From: Massariosphaeria phaeospora
Taxonomy: Eukaryota > Ascomycota > Dothideomycetes > Pleosporales
Direction: 5' to 3'
NCBI GenBank assembly: GCA_011032825.1
Contig: JAADJZ010000009.1
Span: forward strand, 124,001 to 188,000
Length of the DNA stretch: 64,000 bases
The notes under the pieces are model-generated. The model searched no databases. It was not told where the DNA came from and saw only the letters and a program-made list of their open reading frames with translations. The position numbers were made by a program, and so were the translations under genes. How positions within the stretch are numbered: the stretch's first letter is position 1; each line of letters opens with the position of its first letter. Positions 1 through 10,653 of the stretch are shown in pieces.

Positions 1-208
1 GATGAATTGTTGCACGAATGCCGCAGCATGCCAAGCTCTCCCGCCTTTCCAGGAACATGCGGGGTACCAGTAAGTCAGCGAAAATCAAGCTTCCATCTGA
101 ACCGGACTCAGACGGCGACCAAACCACAACCACGCTAGATTACCACCGGACCGAATTGCGATATCCGCTATTACTTAGGTGCATACCAAAAATCGTTGGT
201 CGGCTGTA

Positions 209-1008
209 ATGAGTTCGAACAGCAAGGCGCTTGTCGTTGTCGGGAGTCGCGGCTCCGGGAGAGCGACGGCTGTCGGTAATCTCATGTACAAGGTATGGAA
301 TAACAAGCGAAATCAATAATCTACCCAGCTGCTTATCCAACTTTAGTGTGGAGGTATCGATATGCCAACCCTAGCGAGGCTCGAGAAAGGAGGCAATAGC
401 ACGTACCCTAAAGCCTTCAAGGAGATGCAAGCGAGAAAAGAGACAATCCACTTTTACACTCCCAAGAACACAGTAACTGTAACCGGTTGGTTTGCCGTCC
501 CTTTCCACCGAGGGTGTTGATGCTAAAGCAATCCCGAGACGACATTTCCAGCGCTGACGGTGTCCTTTTGGTCGTCACACCCGAGAAGATAGACGAACAG
601 CTCCAGGAGATCGGTGCGGTCTTGAACGAGTTGCGTACGTTCTTCGCGCAGAAGAAGGCAGTCATTTTGATCAACAAGCTGTATGCTTCACCCATATACT
701 CAACCACATCTTCTGGCTCATATGCTCATGTCCGTAGGGATGAACACGGGTGGGCCGCTGGAAAGTTCACAGTCGCCGTCCAGGTCGTCGAAGAGGCACT
801 TCACAACCTCGGACTTTCAGACGACCAGTTCTGGCATAGTCGACTCTGCGTACCGGCTTCCGGCCTGAAGGGCGACAATCTCATCGAGGGGTCTGCGAAT
901 ACTGCATGGTATGCTGACTTGGTTGGGGATAGCGGAGTGGAAGCCGGAAATGGGGTCACGGTTGTAGCTGCGCTCGATAACATGTTTGGGCAGGCTCATG
1001 TTTTGTAG
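209..1008 (+). CDS. EF1A-like truncated G-domain protein (putative pseudo-GTPase)
   Basis: Proposed exons 209-292, 347-472, 529-680 and 738-1008 give 210 codons in one frame. The product aligns by eye with the GTP-binding domain of translation elongation factor 1-alpha. It has a P-loop-like GSRGSGRAT near residue 12, then CGGID, a region like the ERGIT/KFETPKY stretch, an ADGVLLVV strand, and VPASGLKGDN matching the EF1A VPISGWNGDN segment. Removing the 681-737 intron creates NKLD, the G4 motif, across the junction, which strongly supports that splice. The usual Lys of the P-loop is Arg, and the DAPGH switch-II motif is missing if 473-528 is an intron; the same bases also read as a frameshifted remnant of it. 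EF1A is about 460 residues, and domains II and III are absent here. It may be a nucleotide-binding-impaired paralogue or a decaying gene. Family assignment is fairly sure; function is unknown. Confidence 0.6.
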
Positions 1009-1353
1009 GCCCACGGTCTAGGGTAGAAATTGTGTCAGAATTGCGTGGGATCTATGGATTATATATCTCCGAAGAAAGCTCAGTCGACACGGCCATGACG
1101 TATCCATCCATCTGCAGAGCTCCAGATTCCCTAACTAGCTTCAGGACACCAGGGCTGCTGAAAACTACCGCCGATACGCTTGGTGCCAATGAAGGGGCCG
1201 GCGCTTAAAACCGCCTCGTTGTGGACTAGCGCTGAGAAAAGCAAGCCGCGGACATGGCACGGCTACGCCATGTGGCCATCTCTGCAACACTCACCTCAAC
1301 ACCCCTCTTCTCGACTCATCGCAGACGTCGAGGCGTCATGACCAGACAGCGAG
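1009..1353. other. Intergenic region upstream of the NLR gene
   Basis: 345 bases between the EF1A-like stop and the NLR start. No coding signal or repeat is visible. It presumably holds the NLR promoter; an out-of-frame ATG at 1338 lies 16 nt before the chosen NLR start. Confidence 0.4.
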
Positions 1354-4300
1354 ATGCTCAAGATATGCAGCAAGAGCTTTCGGTGGAAGCCTAGGCGGCT
1401 AGCTCCCGACGCCAGCCAAAGTCAGGTTAGTGGCTGCCAAGCTCGAGCCCCAACGCAAACTCAACCTCCGACGTCTCATCTGATCGGTGACCAGCAGCTC
1501 CACCCAAGCAATGCCCTCCAGCCGCAGTCCCCGCCACCTCGCCCGGTCGCCCACAGCTCCAAATCCCCGAGTCGGAAGAAGGGCTATGGGCTCGAGCTTC
1601 TGTACGACGGCACCGACTGCCAGGATGGGATGGGAGTGGATATAGTCGCGATACATGGCCTGAACGGGAATGCCTACACGACGTGGAAATCTAAGAATGG
1701 CATACTGTGGCTCAGGGACCTTCTGCCGCAGGACCTCCCGGGTGCGCGCATCTACACGTATGGATACCCGGCCGAGGTCCTGTTCAGCAAGTCCGTGGGT
1801 GACATAATCGATTTCTCGCGCCGGTTCCTGAGCGAGCTCAAGGGCCAGTTGATGGCGTCTTCGCAGAACAACGTAGGGTGGACGGAACCGTCTGGGGACA
1901 GTTCTCTGACCTGATCGTAGAAGGCCCCACGCCCCATCATCTTCGTATGTCACAGCTTGGGCGGACTGGTGTGCAAGCAGGTACGAGTGTTTGCCGTGCT
2001 GTTATCCGAGCTAATATCTCCAAAGGCACTTCTTCTAGCGAGCGAGCAGAACAGTCACTACGAGGACATTTTGGGAGCTACTTCGGCCGTGGTATTCTTG
2101 GGAACACCACACCGCGGCTCGAAGATTGCAGATACCGCTAAAGCTGTCGGAGACCTCGCCAACTCGCTTTTGCGTGTAACACAAGTCACAGCCTTCACCG
2201 GAGCCATTCGGAGCGACCTCGTTAGTACTCTGAGTGCGGGCTCCGACAAGCTGCAAGTACTCGCCGAGTCCTTCCATGACCGGCTAGACCACCTGGGGAT
2301 TGTCACTTTTTACGAACAAGAGATCACATCGCCGCTCTCAAGCGTAGTAAGTATCCCTTTAGCTGATACTCAGCATTATGATTTAATCCGCAAACTAGGT
2401 CGTCGATCGTGAATCGGCCATAATGGGGATCCCAGGGGAGCAAGTCATACCACTGCATGCAGACCATAGGAACATGTGCCGGTTCGATGAGAGGAACAAG
2501 GAGTATAACACTGTTGTTACCGAAATTCGACGATTGGCACAAGAAACAAAGCCGTCCAGGAAGTCAGCCACGATGTGTAAGTATCTGAATGTGAGCATCT
2601 TCGACCCAGCTAAACAATTACATCAGCACTTCAATCCACGGAGAAGCGGTGCATGAGCCTGCTGTACTCAACGAATTTAGCAGACTACAAGACTTCATTG
2701 CCGAAGCCCGTTCGAGGGACATGCAGTTGGATTCTTAGTGACCCACAGTACATATCCTGGGTAGAAACTGAGGAGACCGGTCTGCTCTGGGTTACGGGCG
2801 AGCCGGGCTGTGGGAAAACCATGCTTTCTGTGTACCTGACCGAGAACATGATGCTTACTCCAACTGTTCCCCCACATTCCCAGGTGTTTTACTTCTTCTG
2901 CGACGACAAGGTTACGGCACAGAGAAATGCAAAAGAGATCTTACGAAGTATACTACATCAGATCCTGCAACAAAATCGGAAACTCATCAAGTACGCCAAG
3001 TCACGGTGGGAAGCTACTGGGTCCAGCCTCGTGGAATCGTTTGCCGCTCTCTGGGAGATTTTCTTAAGAATCGTGGTCGAGTCAAGATTAGGTCCGGTTG
3101 GCATCATTGTTGATGGCATCGATGAGTGTGAAGCTGACACTCGGCGAACCTTTCTACAGGCCATCAAGCAACTAGTGCAAGACTCACGGACGGCGGTTAG
3201 TCGTCCACGCAACTTCGTCAAATTTCTTGTAACCAGCCGCCCTTCACTCCAGGACCTTGGCGCCCTCGATGGCCTTCGAGAGAGTATCTTGCCAATCGAT
3301 GAAAATCAAGCAAGGATCAGCCAAGACATCAGCATCGTCATTAGAAGCCGGTTCGGGCAGATTGCGAAGCGGGCGGCCCTCTCGGACGAAGCGAGAGTGG
3401 AGATCGAAGATTTGCTCAATGCCAAGGCGGAGAAGTCGTTCCTATGGTTGAATATCGTGCTCCAGTCCCTGGAAAGCAGTGCGTCAACCTCCAGAAGGGA
3501 CTTTAAGCGGATCATCGACGAATTCCCTCGAGAGCTGGAAGCGACTTACGCGGGGTTCTTGTTCCAGATCCCAGAGGGAAGACGCAAAGCTGCCAGAGAT
3601 CTCTTACGTTTACTTATCGGAAGTTCCCGACATCTCACCCTAGACGAGATAAACATTGCGTACACGATACATGGGCAGGACTACCGAACCGTGACGCAAG
3701 TCACCGACGACCATCAAAACGCTATGGAACGAATGCTCCTTGATATCGTAGGCCCTTTTATTCGCGTGGAAGAGTCCAGGGTGTCCCTTATCCACCAGAC
3801 TGTAAAGGACTTTTTGGCTGATGGCGCACCACTCTCGTCAGATAACACGATCCGAGAATTTGGCATCCCTCCCGCTGTTGCAGCACTCAACATAGCTTCA
3901 ACATGCATCCAGTACCTCCTACTGGACGATTTTACCACCGATATTTTCGTGGCCGATTCGTATCCACCCGACCCTATTATGGAGGAAAACGACAGTGATC
4001 TAGACGTGGATTCCTCTGACTTTCCGGATTTGAACCTTGGACCTTTGATGTATGACGGTGAAAATCTAGACACGGATTTTAGCGTGTTGATTTCGCAGCG
4101 CTACGTACTTTTCGACTATGCCGCCACGCACTGGGCAAAGCACTTCTCACAATGTGAAAGCATTGCTCCGAAGGAGACTCGGCAGGCTGCTCAAAGGCTT
4201 CTGCAAAGCAACACCTGCGTACTGAAGAACTGGCTGAAATTCTTCTGGTTTAAAACCGACATGGAATTCGCCGTACCGGACGACTTTGACGACATCATGG

Positions 4301-5415
4301 TTGCGGCTTTCTTCGATTGGCCTATCCTGCTCGATGAGTCATTGGGCGGCCCCAACTCTATCGACCAGGCCCGAAAAGATAGAGCTTTGTTTTGGGCGGC
4401 GAGGATGGGTTCTGCGAGGACGTTGGGGGTACTGCTTGCACATGGCGCCAATCCTAACTCCCGTGAGCCCTATGAACAGACCCCGTTGGCTATAGCCTCA
4501 CACCACGGTCACCTAGAGGCTGTGAAAGTGCTGCTAGTCGATACCCGCACGGATATCAATGCCAGAGGCAAGTCTGGCCGTTCCCCTCTATCTTTTGCAG
4601 CCGGAAACAGTCACCTGGAGGTTTTCCAACTGCTATTCAAGCACGAGCACTGCCGTCCCCACGCCCAGGATGACAACCACTGGACGCCGCTTTTCTGGGC
4701 CATCGAGCGAGATCACACGACGATTGCGCGCACGCTGCTCGGTCACGCAGCTGTCGATATCAACCACGTCGACCGTCACGGCCGCTCCGTGCTTTCGTGG
4801 GCGGCCGGCGAAGGCTTCACCCAGGCGCTGCACATGCTGCTGCGGCATCCAGGCATCGACGTGAACCTGAAAGATCATGACGGCCGCTCGCCCCTGCTCT
4901 GGGCCGCAGCCAACGGCCAAGAGACGGTCATCGACGCGCTCATGCAGGCCCCGCACCGCGTCGACCGCCGCAGCAAAGACGCCGACCACCGCAGCGCCCT
5001 CTCGCTCGCTTGCCGCGGCGGCCACGCCAACACGGTCAAGGCGCTCCTCAAGTACGGCTGCGGCGCCGACGACGAGCCGGACGTCGACGGCTGGCGCCCG
5101 CTGGCGTGGGCCCTCGAGTGCAATTCGCCCGCCACCGTCGCCGCCCTGCTCGCGGGCCGCGGCGTGCAGCTCGACCACCAGGACCCGCGTGGGCGTACCG
5201 CTCTCATCTGGGCGGCGAATTACGGCCATGCGGATGTGGTGCGCATGTTATTGGAACAAGGCGCTGATGTGCGTGTTGTGGATGATAGGGGCTGGACGGC
5301 GCGGGACTATGCGGGCATGTTTGGGCGGGCGGAGGTGTTGCGGTTGTTCGAGGGGCGCGATGCTGGCGATGGCGGTAGCGGCGCGCTGGTGGGAGGGGCG
5401 GATAGAGAGAAGTAG
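1354..5415 (+). CDS. NLR: alpha/beta hydrolase (SesB-like) - NACHT - ankyrin repeats
   Basis: Five exons (1354-1872, 1921-1980, 2026-2346, 2399-2576, 2627-5415) join in frame into 1288 residues. Every intron is GT..AG and 45-52 nt long. Residues ~80-345 form an alpha/beta hydrolase like the lipase-type N-termini of fungal NLRs: AIHGLNG, nucleophile elbow CHSLGG, GTPHRGS and a late ADH histidine. The linker CMSLLYSTNL..TCSWIL is the conserved lead-in to fungal NACHT domains. Walker A GEPGCGKT is at ~417-424 and Walker B GIIVDGIDECE at ~518. Ten ankyrin repeats occupy ~944-1272. This architecture belongs to the fungal STAND/NLR group implicated in non-self recognition and heterokaryon incompatibility; the hydrolase would be the effector and the repeats the sensor. 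The ankyrin exon is clearly more GC-rich at third positions than the NACHT part. No stop or frameshift is seen. The start ATG is the first in frame but unproven. Confidence 0.88.
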
Positions 5416-5540
5416 ATAGTGGTGTGGAGTAGGTAGATAGGACGGCAAAGGGATGGAGTTCAGCGGAGGAGTGGCGCTTGAAGGTAGTTGTGGGATGGAT
5501 ATTAGGCCTGCGTACATACGTGCGTGGTATCTGCTACATA

Positions 5541-5595
5541 ACGTAGATACTAAGCGAGTCGCGCATCCAAGCGAGTCGCGCACCCTACCAACTTT
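5541..5595 (+). repeat. Left terminal inverted repeat of Fot-A
   Basis: Matches the reverse complement of 8960-9014 with one or two differences. It contains two tandem GCGAGTCGCGCA blocks separated by five bases, probable transposase-binding sites. Confidence 0.9.
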
Positions 5596-5794
5596 GAGCA
5601 CCTCTTTAAGCGTGCAACTCAACCACATTCAGGGATAATACATAGATATTAATACAGTAGATTAAGCAGTAACGTAAAGTACTAGCGAACCCGACAGACC
5701 AGTGAACCCAACAAAATTTGCCAAGACTACTACCTCCCCCATCAACGCGATATGTCTCAACTAACTAACGCGTTATTACACTAACACGAAGAGA

Positions 5795-6780
5795 AACTTT
5801 AGCTTGCCCTTAAAGCTTATAATTCTGGCTAATTCTAAAGCTATCAAGCTGCTGCTAGTGCTTTTAACGTTAAACACTATACTCTTTTTAAACGCGCTAG
5901 AGAAATTCTATTTTAAGCTTAAACACAACTTACATTTTCAAAACTTACTACGACTAAAGAGCAAACGATTATCTAATATATTCTTAATTTTAACTCGCAA
6001 GGATTTGCTCTTCGGCTGTCTGAGGTAGAAGATATAAAAGATAAACTAGTAGCTGCGCAAGGTAAAGAGCTAGTAGGCAAAAACTAGGCTAAGAAATTTG
6101 TAACGCGTTCAAGCGAGCTTAAGATAGCTTTTAATTGAGCAAAAGATCGGCAGAGAATACAATAGAAAGATTCTAAAGTAATTAGCGCGTAGTTCAAGCT
6201 TGTTAGGGATACCAAAGCTAAGTACGGCATCTACGCTGGCGAATAGGTAGAGAGTACCTATCGTTGGGTATAAGTTGAGTTAGAGTCGCACAGACCTAGG
6301 GTTAAAGTTAAGTTAGAGTAATCAAAGCGTAGGTTAAGGTTAAGTTATAGGTACTACCTTTAGGTTAATAAACCTGTTATAACTAGCTGTTATAATTATA
6401 AAGAGAAAATATATTAAAATATAGAATTGTAGAGGTCTGTGCTAACTCAACCTATACCTACGCTAAAACGTTTTAGCGTAGGTATAGGTTAGGTTAGCAC
6501 TAGAGTCTTACGTAAGCTAACTTAACTTTAACTCAACTTATACCTATTTACTACTCTAGATTTAAATAGGTAGCATAATAGAGTATAGTAATGGATTAGC
6601 GCAGGTAGCTGCTAAAGCGTCTATAGCACTTTAGCTATTAAAGAAAGCGCGTAGTAAAGAGAGTTAAGAAAAAGCACAAGTAGCTCTACGGCGCTGTAGA
6701 AACTGTAGTAATACAAGGCACAATGCTCGAACCTGCTAAAAGAATATAAAAGAAGCTTTTAAATCTAGAGCTAGCACGAC
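5795..6780 (+). pseudogene. Fot-B transposase relic (N-terminal HTH and C-terminal zinc knuckle)
   Basis: Translated through stops, ~5800-6235 reads like the N-terminus of Fot1/pogo transposases: the AYNSG start of the psq-type HTH, an SAFNVKHYTLFKRA stretch, then TTTKEQTII..ILN..GFA of the CENP-B-type HTH, ending at TKAKYGIYAGE. The coding trace stops where a MITE begins (about 6232). Beyond it, ~6690-6740 reads RRCRNCSNTRHNARTC, a CX2CX4HX4C knuckle found at the end of these transposases. The catalytic core is gone. Stops are mostly TAG or TAA explained by RIP. Confidence 0.7.
6232..6560 (-). repeat. MITE-C copy 1 (RIP-altered), inside Fot-B
   Basis: Starts TACGCTGGCGAATAGGTAG, and its interior matches, in reverse orientation, the copy at 8399-8791: the same order of GGTATAAGTTGAGTTA, GTCGCACAGAC and CTTACGTAAGAC blocks, with C-to-T and G-to-A differences. 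The far end is approximate and no clear target duplication was found. It interrupts the Fot-B transposase. Confidence 0.65.
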
Positions 6781-6894
6781 GTACGCAGGTTTCTTGTTTG
6801 ATAGCAATTAATTTAATGTTCTTTAAGATGAGTTGGTTGTGCCAAGATATTTTGTCGGGTTCACTAGTCTGTCGGGTTCGCTGGTACTTTACGT

Positions 6895-8390
6895 TATTTA
6901 AAGTATCTTTTTTGCATGTACGTAAGTTGTGCTAGTTTCTCTGCACCTCTTGCAGCGCGCTAGAGCCTAGCGGCTGAGGCCTAATCGCTCTCTATCTTAA
7001 CGCTGTTCACGCTCAATCTGCTAGTCAGCCTCCTTTTGAGCTAGTATATTCTCTCTCTCTCTCTTTGTTAAGGTCCTGCGCTTCTGTATTCGCTTCTTTT
7101 TGCGCTGCCTACGCTTGCTTGCGGCTTCGTTAGCTCTTTTAAGGCTAGTAATCTGATCGCGCATTAGCTTAGCTGAGAGCATCATTACCTCTGCTCCCTT
7201 CTTAAGCTAGCTAATTGCTTAAATAATTAAAGCAGGTATTGAGCTCTTGTGCCGCTGTATGCGATTACGTATTAATGTTAATTAAGCCTCAAGCTTACGT
7301 ACGTTACTCAGCGTTTTGGCTTTTTAGAGAGCCTCTGTTAGAGCATCTAGTGTAGGTGTACGAAGCCGCACATTTAGCTTTGACAGAACAACGTCTGGCT
7401 TGAGTAGGACAAGGCCTGCGTCTCGAAAGGCTAAGCAGATATTAGCTAACGTAAACGATCGCGTTAAGGCTGCCTTAAAGGCTGGCAGGAATTCAAGCTT
7501 CGTAATGTGGTTAATGTGGTGGCGGATCAGCGCCTCGATTTCCCGGCTGTACGCGCGCTTCAACGGCGAGAAGCAGCTAACGTCAAGCGGCTGCAGTAGG
7601 TGGGATGAGTAGGGCGGCATGCAGAGCGTGTAGATATTGTTCTCCTTGCAAAGCTCTTGAAACTCAAGAGAGTAGTGGCTCTCATGGCCATCGAGGATAA
7701 GCAGCTGACGCGCCTTAACTACCTTGCCCTCTGTATGCTTGATGAAGTGCTTCAGCTAGTTAACTCTTATCTCGTTGGTCGTCCAGCCGTTGTCGCTGAC
7801 TGCGATAGCCCAGTCGCGCGGGATATTCTCCTCGTACTAGGCAGATAGGTAGTGCTTGCTAGCAAAGATAATGAACGGTGGGATAGCCTAGCTAGCAGCG
7901 TTGATTCCCTAGATCACCGTCGTCCATTCGCGATTGCCAGGCTGGATAGCTTTTGGTCGGCCTCTCCTCTCTAATCCTGTTACGACGAGCTAGGTCGTTA
8001 TCTTGCCTATTATAAAGCTAGCCTTGTCGAAGTTGTAGACGTCATTATCACAGATGCTGTACTTGGCCTTTGTCTGCTCTACGAGCTTAAACTAGCTTCT
8101 AATTAAGACTAGGTCTTTGCAGAGAGCTCTCTGCCTATCGTAGGCTCGATTGAAACGCGTCGTAAGACTGTCTGTACGCTTGACAAAGTTGCGCGGCCAG
8201 TCTCTGCCTACCGGAGAGCCACCACGCGCCGAGAGCAGCTTATTAGCCATATCACGTATAGCTGCGTATGTAGGCGCAAATCCACGTTGATTTAGGTCGA
8301 GTATATAGCTAACAATTACCTCCTCTTCTAGCTAGGTAAGCTTCTTTGAGTTAAGCTCACAATCGCGTTAGGCAGGCTTTCTAGCGCGTT
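6895..8390 (-). pseudogene. Fot-A transposase (DDE_1 / pogo type), inactivated
   Basis: The best open part (7324-7620, minus) reads [20 protein letters not shown] followed by KRAYSREIEALI and HHINHITKLEFL, hallmark segments downstream of the third catalytic residue in Fot1/pogo transposases. Upstream, with stops, are [15 protein letters not shown] (second Asp) and YNFDKASFIIG (first Asp; the usual DETGF reads DKASF, a G-to-A change). TAG replaces the conserved Trp of the N-W-L-K-H-F segment near 7760. The C-terminal basic/coiled region runs towards ~6900. It could not make a functional transposase. Confidence 0.82.
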
Positions 8391-8398
8391 AGTCGCGC

Positions 8399-8791
8399 TA
8401 GGCTGGTAAATGGGTAGAGGTTGGGTTAGGGTTGAGTTAGCTTACGTCAGACCCCAACCCAACCCTAGCCTTAACCCGCGCTAGTTACTAAGCAGCTTGG
8501 GTTGGAGTTGGGTTAGAGTGGTTAAAGCTTAGGGTTGTGGTTGAGTCTTACATAATATTTACAACCTATATTAACATTAAGTTTTCTATGTATATTTATC
8601 ACATTTATTTATTACAGTTTCTTAACTATTTAGGTAACCCTAACCCAACTCCCAACCTAGAGCTTTGACCACTCTAACCCAACCCCTACCCACGCTAGGT
8701 TAACTCTAACCCAACCTTAACCCAAGGTCTGTGCGACCCATAACCCAACCTATACCTATCGATGGGTACCTCCTACCCATTCGCTAGCGTA
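8399..8791 (+). mobile_element. MITE-C copy 2, 393 bp with 8-bp target duplication
   Basis: Imperfect 19-bp ends, TAGGCTGGTAAATGGGTAG on the left and the reverse complement of TACGCTAGCGAATGGGTAG on the right, are flanked by AGTCGCGC at 8391-8398 and 8792-8799. An 8-bp duplication points to hAT-type mobilisation. The interior is rich in GGTTGGGTTA-like blocks in both orientations. This is the least mutated of four copies in the window. Confidence 0.78.
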
Positions 8792-8959
8792 AGTCGCGCA
8801 GTGTGCTCTTAAAAACGCTAAAGATTGTAGCAGCACGTCAATTGCTCTGTAATTAGCTAAAATTAAGAGACATAATAGCAAGCTAAATATCGCCTTTAGC
8901 TGAAGGCAATATAGTGTTGTGGTGTAGAGCCATTGCAGGTTAAGGTGAAATAGGCTTAG

Positions 8960-9014
8960 AAAGTTGGTGGGGTGCGCGACTCGCTTGGATGCGCGACTCG
9001 CTTAGTATCTACGT
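8960..9014 (-). repeat. Right terminal inverted repeat of Fot-A
   Basis: Reverse complement of 5541-5595, ending CGCTTAGTATCTACGT directly before a TA dinucleotide. Confidence 0.9.
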
Positions 9015-9016
9015 TA

Positions 9017-9576
9017 TACAACAACATACATAACATCATTGATCTACTCACTTCTCTAGGGAGATTTTGCGTGTTGATAGAGAGAGAGGTACAATAATAC
9101 CGGTATTAATTTTTGTTCTCTCGCCTCGCTTCGCTTCGGGATAACTTTGCGCCAGCTCCATCCAGATCGGCAAATATTTCTTCCTCCGTAGTGGAAAATC
9201 TAGCGTCTGCGCCGCAATTCCTCATTCCTACCTATCAATCAATCAAGTCAAGTGTGTGTGAAGAGATGAGGAGGATGAAAGAAGCGAAGGTCCTATAAGA
9301 GTCATCTTGATGAAGCATAGTTTGTGCTGAAAGTGCGGCTCCACGGAACAACGCAAACGCACCCACGCCGCTCACGTTGAAATCAATCAAAGCTCCCCGC
9401 AGCAAGTTTGAGTTTTGCGAATACTTCTCTGCAGCTCTAGCTACCTGCAAGCTGAACACGTGAGCGCTGCGCGACCTATAAGACTTTGGCGCTTTTTGAT
9501 TGCGTTTACCGTGTGCCCACCGAGGGTTGCGGGGAGTCTGATCTCCGTGCCCACCAGCAGCACCAACACCACCACC
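9017..9576. other. Intergenic, upstream of the 9577 gene
   Basis: 560 bases with no coding signal that I can support. It lies between the right end of Fot-A and the next start codon, and presumably contains that gene's promoter. Confidence 0.4.
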
Positions 9577-10653
9577 ATGCTCGTCCCCCTCGTCCCCCGA
9601 ACCCTCAACCCCCTCGCACGCTGCACCCTCCAGCGCACCTACGCCAGCCTTAGCACCGCGCTCGCGCTCTCCGCCCGCCAAGTCCTGCAGCTCGACCCCG
9701 CCGCCCTCGCCGCCATCTGCACCTCCACCGTCTCGCTCACCACCGCCACCACGTGGTCGAAATGGCCGTCTGCATCCCCATCCCCGGCGGACGGTGAAGT
9801 CCCCCACGACGAGGACAAGTGCGCCGCAGAGCTGCCGCGCGTCCTCGCGGCTCTGGACCGCGCGCCCAGCGTGACGAGGACGAGTATCGCCTTGGACGAC
9901 GTGCTCGACCTGCCCGTACGCCATCGCAAGCGCGAAGGCGGGGACCATGAGCACCGCGGCCGCACGCCCGTTTCGATTATGCGTGCCGTGGGGCTGCGCG
10001 CGCGCTGTCGCGACGTCGGGCTCTGGCGCATCGACGAGTTTCCCTCGGTGGAAGTCGAGCACGCGCCGACGCGGCTCGCTCTAGCGAAAGCGCGGGCGGT
10101 TGCGGGCACTGGGGATGACGGCGGCAGGGCGAGTTGGCACGCGTTCGTCGCCGCACGGAAACATGAGCTCGACCCCGATCACGCCGTGTACAAGGCCTTC
10201 GACTGGACCGCCGACTTCCACTCGCGGGACCTCGACGGCGCCGCCCACGACGCATCCGAGCGCATCGATCTGGGCGTTATGGGCAACGGCTACTGGCGCA
10301 TGCAGCCGCGCAGCCTGGACGACTTCAGCGTCGACTTCGCCGCCGACGTCGACCACAACGCGCAGTTCTTCCGCAACGCCGACGGCGCGCACGAGTGGCA
10401 GCCAGACATGTATGCCCGGTTCCGCAAAGAGGGGAAGAGCTTCATCGACGTGCGTTTAAGGGATCGGGATGAGGAGGAGAAGCAGGGGCGGGAGCGGGAG
10501 CGGCCGGCCTCGGTGGTGTTGAATTGTGAGGTTTGCGAGTTGCCGGACGATGTGCGGGAGCGCGTTGTGGCGATGCTGAGGGTGGGTGAGGGGGAGGAGG
10601 TGGTGGTGGAGGGGAAAGTCATGCGGAGGGTGAAGAAGGCGGGGCAGGCGTGA
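9577..10653 (+). CDS. Hypothetical protein with possible mitochondrial presequence
   Basis: A single open frame of 358 codons starts at an ATG in a good context (accaccATG). Residues 1-30 are rich in Arg, Leu, Ser and Thr with no acidic residues (PRTLNPLARCTLQRTYAS), which resembles a mitochondrial targeting peptide. The rest is soluble, strongly GC3-biased and charged. Landmarks are RTPVSIMRAVGLRARCRDVG, a WTADFHSRDLDG stretch, and a basic tail after ~330. I recognise no domain. No intron is needed. The reverse strand has long open frames that are side effects of high GC3. Confidence 0.6.
   Translation: MLVPLVPRTLNPLARCTLQRTYASLSTALALSARQVLQLDPAALAAICTSTVSLTTATTWSKWPSASPSPADGEVPHDEDKCAAELPRVLAALDRAPSVTRTSIALDDVLDLPVRHRKREGGDHEHRGRTPVSIMRAVGLRARCRDVGLWRIDEFPSVEVEHAPTRLALAKARAVAGTGDDGGRASWHAFVAARKHELDPDHAVYKAFDWTADFHSRDLDGAAHDASERIDLGVMGNGYWRMQPRSLDDFSVDFAADVDHNAQFFRNADGAHEWQPDMYARFRKEGKSFIDVRLRDRDEEEKQGRERERPASVVLNCEVCELPDDVRERVVAMLRVGEGEEVVVEGKVMRRVKKAGQA

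Larger units (their letters stand above)
5672..6894 (+). mobile_element. Fot1-type element Fot-B nested in Fot-A, internally deleted
   Basis: The ~47-bp inverted repeats (5672-5718 and 6848-6894) begin ACGTAAAGTAC and carry tandem GCGAACCCGACAG-like blocks. TA flanks both ends (5670-5671, 6895-6896). It lies just inside the left end of Fot-A, so it inserted later. Plus-strand coding remains are the N-terminal helix-turn-helix part and the C-terminal zinc knuckle of a Fot1-type transposase; the DDE core is missing and a MITE sits at the junction. Confidence 0.82.
5541..9014 (-). mobile_element. Fot1/pogo-type DNA transposon (Fot-A), RIP-damaged, with nested insertions
   Basis: The ends are 55-bp inverted repeats (5541-5595 and 8960-9014) starting ACGTAGATACTAAGCGAG, flanked on both sides by TA (5539-5540, 9015-9016), the target duplication of the Tc1/mariner-pogo superfamily. 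Each terminal repeat holds two tandem copies of GCGAGTCGCGCA. The transposase is on the minus strand. At 3474 bp it is longer than a usual ~1.9-kb Fot1 because it contains another Fot-type element (5672-6894) and a MITE (8399-8791). Many in-frame stops are CTA on the plus strand, which is TAG replacing TGG on the coding strand, as RIP produces. Confidence 0.88.

Noticed and set aside
4633..5419. Long minus- and second-frame ORFs in the ankyrin exon
   Set aside because: They result from high GC3 in the true ankyrin frame.
8399..8791. GGGTTAGGGTT / CCCTAACCC words as interstitial telomere repeat
   Set aside because: The words are irregular, occur in both orientations and fall inside a MITE with terminal repeats and an 8-bp duplication, so a telomeric origin is not needed.
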